The notes under the pieces were generated by a model that saw only the letters and a program-made list of their open reading frames with translations, did not search any database and was not told the origin of the DNA. 20,846 nucleotides of DNA. Origin: Nitrospirota bacterium (GTDB taxonomy: Bacteria; Nitrospirota; Thermodesulfovibrionia; Thermodesulfovibrionales; JdFR-88). How positions within the stretch are numbered: the stretch's first letter is position 1; every line of letters begins with the position of its first letter. The translations under genes and the position numbers were made by a program. The stretch is taken from NCBI GenBank assembly GCA_021825785.1, contig JAKAGP010000001.1, positions 1 through 20,846 on the forward strand. The letters are read 5' to 3'. Shown piece by piece: positions 1 through 6,521 of the stretch.

Positions 1-21
1 TCTTATTCTTTTTTTATGATA

Positions 22-165
22 TTATCCTCTCTTCTCGAAATACTTTGCTTCTTCATGCTTGGTAGCCTTTCTCGCGGATATTATCCGAACGGTTTCTTTG
101 CCTTTTATCTTTCTGTACGTATGGACAACGACAAGGACTTTGCCGTTCAATCCCTGTCCAATGGT
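22..165 (-). pseudogene. BrnT-type toxin C-terminal remnant
   Basis: The last about 47 codons of a 166-codon open frame do not look like transposase. They read IGQGLNGKVLVVVHTYR, a short linker, then VRIISARKATKHEEAKYFE. This matches the conserved end of BrnT ribonuclease toxins, where a beta-hairpin with LLVVVHT is followed by the RIISARKAT motif and a final helix. The N-terminal half of BrnT is absent; the frame instead continues from an IS481-like transposase at about codon 119-121. Just past the stop the minus strand has GAGAGGA, then ATA AAA AAA GAA TAA, which resembles a decayed start of brnA (usual start MKKEY) with the ATG and Tyr codons lost. Toxin activity is not expected. Family match is from memory; moderate confidence. 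Confidence 0.62.
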
Positions 166-522
166 AACTTTTAGAAGTTTATCAAAAGGGGTCAGATAAT
201 TTAAACCCCCATGCCTCCGCAGGTGATTATATTCGAAGAGAAACCCGCCCATCTGTTCCGTCACTTCATTTAAATTCTCGAATGTATTCGGCCTGAAAAA
301 CTCCTTCTTAAGTATTCTGAAAAATGCTTCGACCTTGCCGTTTGTCTGTGGCCTGTAGGGCCTTGTCGTATAATGCCTGAGCCCTATCTGCTGACAGAAA
401 GTCTCGAAGGGGTGTTCCCTCTCCAGCGACCCTTTGAACTCATGGCCGTTGTCCGAAATCAATGCTTCGAACTCAAACCCGTGTTTGAACCAGCTAAGTC
501 CCCTCGCCATGAAATAGGTCAA
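163..522 (-). pseudogene. IS481-like transposase, truncated integrase core
   Basis: About 120 codons show the second half of an rve/DDE integrase core. The second catalytic Asp is in ISDNGHEF (residue 24 from the TTG at 522) and the catalytic Glu in NGKVEAFF (residue 65). The typical RPYRPQTNGKVE string and the C-terminal YNHLRRHGGLNYLTPFDKLL precede the junction with BrnT-like sequence. The N-terminal helix-turn-helix and the first catalytic Asp are missing. Upstream, the frame stays readable toward 579 except for one TAA at 531-529, and then meets the yedF stop codon. No ATG with a ribosome binding site is seen; ATG at 510 is internal to the homology. It is a dead fragment left by insertion and deletion, and is more AT-rich than the genes upstream. 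Confidence 0.75.
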
Positions 523-578
523 TGTGCTTTATACAACCGTCCCCTTTTCGTTTCTTGCCACTACTCTTTTCAGTTCCG

Positions 579-1181
579 CTAGCCTATCCACACGGTTTTC
601 CCTCTGTCTGCCATCCCGTTGATGATGTTGTTTGTCGTGCCCCTGTAACCCACCTTGAGGTTTGATTCAAGGCCGTAATATTTTAGACAGGTGCCGCAGG
701 AGAATATCTCTACTCCCATCGCCTCTATATCCTTAAGGACGGGAATCAGTTCCTCATTGACCGTCGTAAGCTTCACCCCGGCGTTAAGGAAAAAGACCGT
801 ATGCGGAACTTCCTTCGTCACCTTCATCGTCTCGAAAAACCCTTTGATGAGCATCCGGCCAAGCTCTTCATCCTTGCCCAACTGGTCGGCAGCCACTACC
901 ATGAGGATATCTTTTCTTCCCTCCGCAACTTCCTCTTTTTTCTTTTCCGGCACATTCGCGGGCTGGCAAGTGTATCCTTTTACAATTTTTACCCGAAAGT
1001 CCTGCCCCTCCCTAAAAACCTCCGCATAACAGCCGGCGCTTTGAGCGAACATCAAAACGTTTTCCGATGAACCGTAATTGTCCACCAGGACTTCCACTAT
1101 CCCTTCCTTTATACCGGACAGGGCTTCCTGCGCCATCATGACAGGCCTGGGGCACCCAAGCCCCCTTGCGTCAATTACCAT
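579..1181 (-). CDS. yedF: YedF-like sulfurtransferase-like protein (TusA + DsrE-like)
   Basis: This 200-residue protein has two parts. Residues 1-75 form a TusA/SirA fold with the CPxP motif (DARGLGCPRPVMM, Cys10). Residues about 90-200 form a DsrE-like domain with a C-terminal SCGTC pair (Cys162, Cys165). This architecture is the YedF family annotated as sulfurtransferase-like selenium metabolism protein, thought to move sulfur or selenium as persulfide/selenide; its biochemical role is not settled. The start at 1181 is chosen because AGAGAGG lies 7 nt upstream. The ATG at 1187 is too close to it, and the longer frame to 1241 runs into the tRNA gene, giving a false N-terminus. It is the last gene of an operon with the reductase, activator and tRNA, beginning 23 nt after the tRNA CCA end. 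Its stop abuts the transposase remnant. Confidence 0.88.
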   Translation of the reverse strand: MVIDARGLGCPRPVMMAQEALSGIKEGIVEVLVDNYGSSENVLMFAQSAGCYAEVFREGQDFRVKIVKGYTCQPANVPEKKKEEVAEGRKDILMVVAADQLGKDEELGRMLIKGFFETMKVTKEVPHTVFFLNAGVKLTTVNEELIPVLKDIEAMGVEIFSCGTCLKYYGLESNLKVGYRGTTNNIINGMADRGKTVWIG

Positions 1182-1204
1182 TTTCATGCCTCTCTTTCTC
1201 TTTT

Positions 1205-1300
1205 TGGAGGGGGATAGTGGGAATCGAACCCACCGCACCACTATCGAGGGGCGCGAGCATGGTTTTGCAGACCATGTGGGGCACCAGCCCCATACCCCCC
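1205..1300 (-). tRNA. tRNA-Cys(GCA) with a selenocysteine-tRNA-like body
   Basis: The 96-nt RNA, CCA included, folds as follows. Acceptor: 8 bp, GGGGGGTA (1300-1293) with TATCCCCC (1216-1209). D arm: 6 bp TGGGGC/GCCCCA with 4-nt loop TGGT (1292-1277). Anticodon arm: CATGGT/ACCATG with loop CTGCAAA, anticodon GCA at 1268-1266. Long variable arm at about 1257-1234, imperfectly paired, loop CGAT. T arm: GTGGG/CCCAC with loop TTCGATT (1233-1217). Discriminator T1208, then encoded CCA. The 8/5 acceptor-T stack, extended D stem, minimal D loop and long variable arm are hallmarks of bacterial tRNA-Sec. GCA and U73 are cysteine identity elements, so CysRS charging is expected. An alternative 7-bp acceptor leaves T1216 bulged. 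It lies 7 nt after the activator stop and 23 nt before yedF, inside the operon. It cannot be tRNA-Sec proper, which needs UCA. Confidence 0.9.
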
Positions 1301-1307
1301 GGTAAAT

Positions 1308-2054
1308 TCATCTTCCCAAAGCATATAGGGCGGCCCCAAGGGCCCCTGTAATCTCCGGGCTTTTGGCCACATTTATTGTTTTCCCCGTGCCTGTCTCAAG
1401 CAGGTTTTTAAGTAGGCCGTTCCTGGCGCAGCCACCGGCAAATACAACTTCCTCTTCCAGTGAAACCCTGCGCGCCATGGAAAGCACCCTACTGGCCACC
1501 GAGCGATGCAGGGCCAGGGCTATGTCTTCCCTCCCGGCCCCTTTCGTTATGAGGGAAATGACTTCGGACTCGGCAAAAACCGTGCACATGCTGTTTATCT
1601 GCAGTTCCCTGCGGCCCTCGGGCGATACGAAGCCAAAACCCTCTAGAGAATAGCCAAGGGCCCTGGCCATTATCTCCACAAATTTACCCGTGCCTGCGGC
1701 GCACCTGTCGTTCATCTCGAATTTTTTGACGCTGCCCGCATCATCAAGGCTAATGACCTTGGTGTCCTGCCCGCCGATGTCAATTATGGTGCGGCACGAG
1801 GGGAACATTGCGCGTGCCCCCCTCGCGAACGCCTTTATCTCCGTGATGGTCTTTATATCGGAGTGGACCTCAAGGAGATGCCGTCCGTAACCCGTGGCAA
1901 CGACTTTGTCAGCGGCGGTTTCCTCCAGGAGCTCCTTGCACCTTTCCAGCGGGTCGAAGGAGGTATCGACCATCCTCGTTGCCGCCAGCTCCCCATTTTC
2001 AAGCAAAGCGGCCTTTATGAACCTGGAGCCTATGTCTATCCCCAAAACCCTCAT
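1308..2054 (-). CDS. ATP-dependent activator of 2-hydroxyacyl-CoA dehydratase/double-cubane reductase
   Basis: This 248-residue ASKHA-fold ATPase belongs to the HgdC/BadF/BcrD activase family. Phosphate-binding motifs are visible at residues 6-10 (GIDIGS) and 90-98 (IIDIGGQDTKV), and a C-terminal AGGCARN motif is near 206. Cys118 (DRCAAGTGKF) and Cys157 (NSMCTVF) are the two cysteines that, in the homodimer of this family, hold one shared [4Fe-4S] cluster. Such proteins couple ATP hydrolysis to low-potential electron delivery to a partner reductase or dehydratase. The length is normal. AAGGA precedes the ATG, which lies 7 nt after the stop of the reductase gene, so the two are co-translated. 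The partner is almost certainly that gene. Confidence 0.9.
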   Translation of the reverse strand: MRVLGIDIGSRFIKAALLENGELAATRMVDTSFDPLERCKELLEETAADKVVATGYGRHLLEVHSDIKTITEIKAFARGARAMFPSCRTIIDIGGQDTKVISLDDAGSVKKFEMNDRCAAGTGKFVEIMARALGYSLEGFGFVSPEGRRELQINSMCTVFAESEVISLITKGAGREDIALALHRSVASRVLSMARRVSLEEEVVFAGGCARNGLLKNLLETGTGKTINVAKSPEITGALGAALYALGR

Positions 2055-2061
2055 TGTCCTT

Positions 2062-3336
2062 TTACCTCAACATCTCGATGAAGGCTTCCACCCTGGTTTT
2101 GAGCTGGCCGAAATCCTCCATGCTGTAGTCCGTCTCTATCCTCATGAAGGGCACCTCGGTGACCGCCTTTTCTGCCTTGTGCGCCTCCATCAGATATGGC
2201 GTGCAGAACTGGAGTGAATAGTGGATGACGCCGTCCGCATGGAGACTTTTGGTCAAAGCCTTTATGTTATCCAGTCTCTCAGTGTTTGGCGTAAAGCAGG
2301 CACAGTCTATGCCCAGATAGCGGGAGGCCAGTTTCTCCATCGCTTCGTCCACAGTTGAGAAATTCTCATCCAGCAGGTCTCTGTGATTTCTTTCTCCTAT
2401 GCAGGACTCCTCGCCCACCGCCACCGCGCCGCTTCCCTCGATTATCGCGTGGAGCTTCCAGTTTGGTATCGCCATCGGAGAGCCTGAGACGAGTATGCGC
2501 GGCGCGCCTTTGGCAGCCACACCAGTTCCATTTGACACCCGCTGATCGAGTTCGTCACAGAGCTTGTTTGTCATCTCCGTGAACCTCTTTGGGTCGTCAT
2601 AGAAGGAGACCTGGTTTACAAGCAGTGCGTCAAGCCCCGATATCGGGGCGGGGTCCGCCGCCCTGAGCCTGCTTAGCCGCTGAAGCGCTCTCCGTTTGAC
2701 ATTGACGACAGAGGCGGATTTTTTGAGACCCTCAACGGTTATCTTCTTCCTGGAAAGCGCCTCCATCTTGTCCTTGAACCGCCTCACCTCGCTTAGCCAG
2801 AGCTTCCTGTCCTCGGTGGTCTTCATATGGGGGATTTCCATTACATAAACCTTCCCGGTGATGTCGTTAAAGCTTTCGTATGCTTTTTTCTTGCCGTCGC
2901 AGGTGGTCTCGCCCACGATGAGGTCTGCCGACTCCACATATGGGCAAAGACCCGAGAGCTTGAACCCCATGAAGGCCTTTATCAAGGCGCAGGTATTCCT
3001 GGGTATGAATTTCTCGGCCTCCTCGGAACCCACCTCTGCCCCCGCGCAAAGGCCTATGCACACGCCGTCCGCGGCAAGCACGATCTCCTCCGGCACATAT
3101 ACGCAAAAAGTACCCACGACTTTACGGCCCGCTTCCTTTGCGTTCACGATCTCTTCTATCCTGAGGCCGTGTACTTCGGATATGACGAAATCAAAATATT
3201 CCATCGCCTTGGGCCTGTTTTTCTGGGAGAGATAAATGTCCGTGTACGCCTTTGAAAGTACGCCCAGCAGCCCGGCATGATTTTCAAGGTTAAGCCCAAG
3301 CTCTTCCCACATCTTTGCATAGTCTTTTCCGCTCAT
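2062..3336 (-). CDS. Double-cubane-cluster-type reductase / 2-hydroxyacyl-CoA dehydratase-like protein
   Basis: This 424-residue soluble protein of the HgdB/FldB/BcrC superfamily carries eleven cysteines spread as in iron-sulfur members: GTFCVYVPEE (Cys78), VCIGLC (93, 97), Cys116, SGLCPYVE (131), GETTCDGKKK (146), and later ESCIGER (312), DCAC (345, 347) and LQFCTPY (378). A single subunit encoded beside one activator resembles double-cubane [8Fe-9S] proteins more than the two-subunit hydroxyacyl-CoA dehydratases. Double-cubane proteins accept electrons from their ATPase and reduce small molecules at low potential; the natural substrate is not known to me. The start at 3336 has GGAGG four bases upstream; the frame extends to 3393 but adds a Lys/Asn-rich non-homologous stretch that spans the predicted -10 box. 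It heads the operon with activator, tRNA and yedF. Subtype is inference. Confidence 0.82.
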   Translation of the reverse strand: MSGKDYAKMWEELGLNLENHAGLLGVLSKAYTDIYLSQKNRPKAMEYFDFVISEVHGLRIEEIVNAKEAGRKVVGTFCVYVPEEIVLAADGVCIGLCAGAEVGSEEAEKFIPRNTCALIKAFMGFKLSGLCPYVESADLIVGETTCDGKKKAYESFNDITGKVYVMEIPHMKTTEDRKLWLSEVRRFKDKMEALSRKKITVEGLKKSASVVNVKRRALQRLSRLRAADPAPISGLDALLVNQVSFYDDPKRFTEMTNKLCDELDQRVSNGTGVAAKGAPRILVSGSPMAIPNWKLHAIIEGSGAVAVGEESCIGERNHRDLLDENFSTVDEAMEKLASRYLGIDCACFTPNTERLDNIKALTKSLHADGVIHYSLQFCTPYLMEAHKAEKAVTEVPFMRIETDYSMEDFGQLKTRVEAFIEMLR

Positions 3337-3366
3337 CTGGCCTCCAATTTTTTTGTTTTTTTTAAA

Positions 3367-3398
3367 ATTATATAAACCGAACCCGGAGAACACAGCAA
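3367..3398 (-). promoter_or_regulatory. Putative sigma70-type promoter for the reductase operon
   Basis: On the minus strand TTGCTG (3398-3393) is followed by TATAAT (3372-3367), 20 nt apart; an overlapping TATATA at 3374-3369 gives an 18-nt spacer. Transcription would start about 3360, leaving a short leader with GGAGG before the ATG at 3336. The -10 is excellent and the -35 moderate. Confidence 0.45.
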
Positions 3399-3413
3399 GG
3401 TCGAAGGTGAGGT

Positions 3414-3506
3414 AAAAAAAACCTCAACGCAGTACTTAAGAACGTTTTGCCGCACTTAACGGGTAATGGCAAAAAAGTCCGTCAGTTTTAGCAACTTGAG
3501 GTTTTT
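3414..3506 (-). terminator. Long-range inverted repeat with T-tract, possible terminator
   Basis: AAAAACCTCAA at 3417-3427 is the exact inverse of TTGAGGTTTTT at 3496-3506. Read on the minus strand, the second arm ends in TTGAGG followed by eight T residues (3421-3414). Between the arms lie about 68 nt with an inner 7-bp stem TTTTGCC/GGCAAAA. It could end a short transcript starting near 3726, or be a structured leader, or the ends of a small non-autonomous element. The long loop makes it a weaker terminator than the compact hairpins elsewhere in the window. Confidence 0.4.
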
Positions 3507-3648
3507 AGATATTTATCGTAATGGCGTTTTGGGAGATGTGCTTCTGATCAGATCAGCGGGTCATGCATACGAGAAAGTGAACAATGGCAGCCGCCGGACC
3601 AAAAACTCCATTACCGGAAAACCTCGACCAGGCTTTTGACGAGCATCG

Positions 3649-3699
3649 TCAACCAAGCCCGGATTTAAAAAGCCCGGTATGAAATTTCCTAGCGGTCAC
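3649..3699 (-). CDS. Possible 16-residue leader peptide with perfect Shine-Dalgarno
   Basis: A GTG at 3699-3697 follows AAGGAGGTGA, a near-perfect anti-SD match, with 7-nt spacing. It opens a 16-codon frame (MTARKFHTGLFKSGLG) ending in TGA at 3651-3649. A strong promoter sits about 30 nt upstream. A hairpin with arms TTGACGA/TCGTCAA (3653-3637), extendable by GGCTT/AAGCC, overlaps the stop. Beyond the TGA the same frame stays open for 31 codons to another TGA at 3555-3553. No homolog is recognised. The initiation signals are far better than chance, but function and conservation are unknown. Confidence 0.35.
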   Translation of the reverse strand: MTARKFHTGLFKSGLG

Positions 3700-3732
3700 C
3701 TGTTCACCTCCTTTTTAAGATATTACTCTCAA

Positions 3733-3762
3733 AGTATAAGAATAGATTTTAACTTCTGTCAA
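3733..3762 (-). promoter_or_regulatory. Strong sigma70-type promoter
   Basis: On the minus strand a perfect TTGACA (3762-3757) and TATACT (3738-3733) are 18 nt apart, predicting a start near 3726. It would transcribe the leader-peptide region and possibly read on into the reductase operon about 390 nt downstream, or stop at the inverted repeat at 3506-3414. Confidence 0.6.
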
Positions 3763-4007
3763 GCAAAAGAAACTACACTCTCAGCTTTCAGGTGCAGTTT
3801 TTAAAGGTGCTTCCAATAATACGGGACGTAACCTGCATCCTATCTGTGATCACGCACATACAAAGGTACAGGGTGAAACTTGAGCATAGAAAAGCAATGC
3901 TAATTGTGGAGGTTCGGGGTAATCGCATTGGTCTGCTGCGCGTATTTCCAACAGGGCCCCTTGCGGCTGTGGCGAAAAAGAGGGACGCGCCTTTGGCTTA
4001 CAAGTGA
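3763..4007. other. Intergenic stretch without a convincing gene
   Basis: Between the promoter at 3762 and the terminator at 4031 I see no gene on either strand. A 71-codon plus-strand frame (3792-4007) lacks a ribosome binding site and protein-like composition. The 5' parts of minus-strand transcripts do not reach here. Nothing else is recognised. Confidence 0.5.
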
Positions 4008-4031
4008 AAACCCTCTCCCCGGGGGGAGAGG
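4007..4031 (-). terminator. Intrinsic terminator after the uvrC-linked gene
   Basis: Minus-strand CCTCTCCCC and GGGGAGAGG (4031-4012) form a GC-only hairpin one base after the stop codon region, followed by GTTTTC. The adjoining AGTGAAAACCC is a short copy of the repeat motif found at 6522-6625 and 18380-18446, so this terminator seems to be built from that repeat. Confidence 0.65.
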
Positions 4032-4032
4032 C

Positions 4033-4698
4033 TCAGGAGAGGCTCTCAAGCTCCTGTTTTTCCTGAAGCAGCCTCGCCTTTTCCTGCATCAAGGGCGGCA
4101 GGACGTTGGTCTCCATGTCTTTTATCTTCGCCTCAAGCTGCTGCTTGGCCAGGAAATTGGCCTGCACCATCTGCTGCTGCGCGGGGCCAAGGAACTGGCC
4201 ATACTGCTGGTTTGCCTGGATCTGGCTTTTCCCGGCCCCTATGGCCGCCTGCCTGCCCTGGTTAAACAGGTTTTGTATGCGGAGCATGACCTCCTGGTAT
4301 TGCGCCTTCAGTTGCCTGTATTCGTCTTCCTTCGCCTTTATCTCCGCCAGCCGCCTGTTTATCTCCGCCAGCCTGCCGCTATTATTTGTCTTCGGCCGCG
4401 AGGGCTGCGCCTGGGTTTTTTTTGCCGGCGCAGTGTATTCAGGCAGGACGACGGTCGGCTCCTGCCTGGATTTTTCTATCCGGAGCACGTCTTTTTCCGG
4501 GATGCCGATCGTGCCGCCTCCGTACTGGAACCTGATCTCTCCATCGGCCCGCGTATAGGAGCCAATTCCCTCCAGGACCGAACCGTTTTTGAGTATCAGC
4601 CTGTAGGCCGCCAGCGCCGGGGAGACGGCCAGAAAAAAGGCCGAAATGGAAAGCAAAAAGGCGAACGCCATGAGTTTAAAGCGCATCATCGGTGTCAT
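4033..4698 (-). CDS. Secreted coiled-coil protein of unknown function
   Basis: This 221-residue protein has a Sec signal peptide: basic MMRFK start, hydrophobic core LMAFAFLLSISAFFLAV, and a likely cut after SPALA at about residue 30. Residues 31-75 form a short beta-rich region (YRLILKNGSVLEGIGSYT, later IGIPEKDVLRIEKS) like the small barrel domain of many periplasmic proteins that begin with a KNG loop. A Pro/Gln-rich linker follows, then a charged coiled coil (105-145) and a Gln/Lys-rich helical end (about 160-221). The ATG overlaps the uvrC stop as ATGA, so it is translationally coupled to uvrC. I do not recognise a named family; envelope scaffolding is a guess. No odd codon use is evident. 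Confidence 0.8.
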   Translation of the reverse strand: MTPMMRFKLMAFAFLLSISAFFLAVSPALAAYRLILKNGSVLEGIGSYTRADGEIRFQYGGGTIGIPEKDVLRIEKSRQEPTVVLPEYTAPAKKTQAQPSRPKTNNSGRLAEINRRLAEIKAKEDEYRQLKAQYQEVMLRIQNLFNQGRQAAIGAGKSQIQANQQYGQFLGPAQQQMVQANFLAKQQLEAKIKDMETNVLPPLMQEKARLLQEKQELESLS

Positions 4699-6509
4699 TC
4701 TAACACATTTTCCTTTTTATCAAGAGTGCTTTTGATCACCTGGGCCAGCTCCGTGCCGATTCCGTCCACCAGGCTTATCTCCTCCGCCCCGGCCTGCCTG
4801 ATGGCCTCGAGGCTTCCGAAATGTTTTAAAAGGGCCAGTCGCCTCTTCCTGCCGATTCCCTTCACCGCCTCCAGGGGCGAAGAGAGGAGGCTTTTGCCGC
4901 GGAGCCTCTTGTGGAAACCGATTGCGAAACGGTGTACCTCGTCACGTATCCGCTTCAGAAGAAGCGACGAAGGGCTGCCGTCCTCGATGTTCACCGGCAG
5001 CTCCGAAACGGTTGTAAAGACCCTGTCCGGGTCTTTGGCGACGGCGATGACCCCTGCCGGGGGTTTTTGGGGATCGGCAAGCGTGTAGACCGCCTTCATT
5101 GCGGCTTCGAGCTGCCCCTTGCCCCCGTCTATAACCACAAGCTCCGGCCTGTCGGCGCCCAGGTCCGCCAGCACCCTGGCGACTGTCTCCTCCATCATCC
5201 GGTAATCGTCCATCTTCCCGGCGGGGACGGTCTTTATCTTCACGTGCCGGTAAAACTCCTTCCTGAACTCGCCATCCGCCCAGTATATGAACCCCCCGAC
5301 GGGCTGCGCCCCGAAGGTCGTGGATATATCGAACGCGCCAATGCTGGCAGGCGCTTTCCTGAGGTAAAACCTCTCCTTGAGAGACTCTAGCGTTTTGCCG
5401 CCTGGCGCGGCCCTCCTTGCCCTCAGAAGCTCGGCCGCGTTCCGCTCGGCCATCTTCAGAAGATCGTTTTTCTTTCCGCGCGCGGGCACATGGATTTTTA
5501 CCCTGCCCTGCTTCCTGGCGGAAAGCCATGCCTCCAAGGAGGCGGCATCCCGAGGCCTTTTTCTGAGGAGTATCGCCTCCGGAGGGATTATTTCCTTCGA
5601 GTAAAACATCTCCAGAAAGCCGGCCAAAAACTCCTCCAGTGGCATCGGGGCCTGGTTTGGAAGGTAAAAATCCCTGCTGCCTATCATCGATCCCTTTCTT
5701 ATGAAGAATACCTGTACGGCCTGCGCGGCGGCTCCGTCTTCACTGGCATGGCCGATGACATCGATGTCCCCAAGCTCCGGGGAGATGACCTTCTGCTGCT
5801 CCAGCGCCCTTTTAAGGGCCTCGATCCTGTCCCGGAGCCTTGCCGCGTCCTCATAGAGCTGCTCTTCGGCAAGCCTGTACATCGTGTTCTCCAGCTCCTT
5901 CAGGAGCCCCTTCTTGTCTCCTTCGAGGAATAGCCGCACCTCTTCCACGGCCTTCATGTATTCCTCCCTGCTTATGCTGCCGTCGCAGGGCGCGGGGCAT
6001 CTGCCGATCTGGCGCTGAATGCACGGACGCATCTTCCTGTCCAGGCGGTAACGGCACGGCCTTATATTGAAATGCCTTCGAACGAAGGCGAGGGTCTCCC
6101 ACATGGCGCTGGCCGGCACAAACGGACCGTAATAGAGCGCCCCGTCCCTCAGGATGCGCCTCGTCACCTCCAGCCGGGGCCATTCCTCGTTCACCGTGAG
6201 TTTCAGATAGGGATAGTTCTTGTCGTCCCGGAATATGACATTGAAGGGGGGCCTGTGCTCCTTTATCAGATTGGCCTCCAGGGCGAAGGCCTCAAGTTCG
6301 CTGTCGGTCACGATGTAGGAGAAATCCCGCACCCGCTTCACCATGCCCTGCTTCCGCTCGTCGAGCGCGGCGCCCTTCTGGAAATAGCTCCGCAGGCGGT
6401 TCCGGAGGCTTTTGGCCTTGCCTGCGTAAAGGACCTTTCCGTTTTCGTCCTTGAAGAGGTATACGCCGGGCTGCGCGGGCACTTTGGAGAGTTTCAGTTT
6501 TAAATCCAT
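4695..6509 (-). CDS. uvrC: Excinuclease ABC subunit C
   Basis: At 604 residues this is the normal length for UvrC, which makes both incisions around bulky DNA lesions in the UvrABC complex. The N-terminal GIY-YIG nuclease is at 13-95 (GVYLFKDENGKVLYAGKAKS, then RNRLRSYF and EANLIKEHRPPFN). A cysteine-containing region (PCRYRL, CIQRQIGRCPAPC) at about 150-176 may bind an iron-sulfur cluster as in other UvrCs. The UVR motif is near 205-240 (EEQLYEDAARLRDRIEALK). The RNase H-like 5' nuclease domain has FDISTTFGAQPVGGF and ELVVIDGGKGQL. Tandem helix-hairpin-helix motifs (VKGIGRKRR, VDGIGTELA) end the protein. The family usually has FDISH at the nuclease; here His is Thr. A repeat separates it from murA upstream. 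Confidence 0.97.
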   Translation of the reverse strand: MDLKLKLSKVPAQPGVYLFKDENGKVLYAGKAKSLRNRLRSYFQKGAALDERKQGMVKRVRDFSYIVTDSELEAFALEANLIKEHRPPFNVIFRDDKNYPYLKLTVNEEWPRLEVTRRILRDGALYYGPFVPASAMWETLAFVRRHFNIRPCRYRLDRKMRPCIQRQIGRCPAPCDGSISREEYMKAVEEVRLFLEGDKKGLLKELENTMYRLAEEQLYEDAARLRDRIEALKRALEQQKVISPELGDIDVIGHASEDGAAAQAVQVFFIRKGSMIGSRDFYLPNQAPMPLEEFLAGFLEMFYSKEIIPPEAILLRKRPRDAASLEAWLSARKQGRVKIHVPARGKKNDLLKMAERNAAELLRARRAAPGGKTLESLKERFYLRKAPASIGAFDISTTFGAQPVGGFIYWADGEFRKEFYRHVKIKTVPAGKMDDYRMMEETVARVLADLGADRPELVVIDGGKGQLEAAMKAVYTLADPQKPPAGVIAVAKDPDRVFTTVSELPVNIEDGSPSSLLLKRIRDEVHRFAIGFHKRLRGKSLLSSPLEAVKGIGRKRRLALLKHFGSLEAIRQAGAEEISLVDGIGTELAQVIKSTLDKKENVLE

Positions 6510-6521
6510 TTTTAATAATAT

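Noticed and set aside
1182..1241. N-terminal extension of YedF by 20 residues
   Set aside because: That stretch is a reading of the tRNA 3' half; the ribosome binding site fits the ATG at 1181.
1205..1300. Calling the tRNA a true selenocysteine tRNA (selC)
   Set aside because: The body fits, but the anticodon is GCA, not TCA, and the discriminator is U rather than G, which points to cysteine.
3649..3651. TGA in the leader frame as a selenocysteine codon
   Set aside because: No recognisable SECIS loop follows, no Cys-homolog is known to me, and no UCA tRNA is present in the window.
3414..3720. Known riboswitch class in the reductase leader
   Set aside because: I looked for the conserved cores of common riboswitches by eye and matched none; only generic stems are visible.
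4001..4031. CRISPR-like repeats from the C-rich repeat units
   Set aside because: Copies are kilobases apart, palindromic and unequal in length, with no regular spacers or cas genes.
3904..5088. 394-codon plus-strand frame opposite the coiled-coil protein and uvrC
   Set aside because: It is antisense to two well-supported genes, has no ribosome binding site, and its composition reflects the complement of GC-rich codons.
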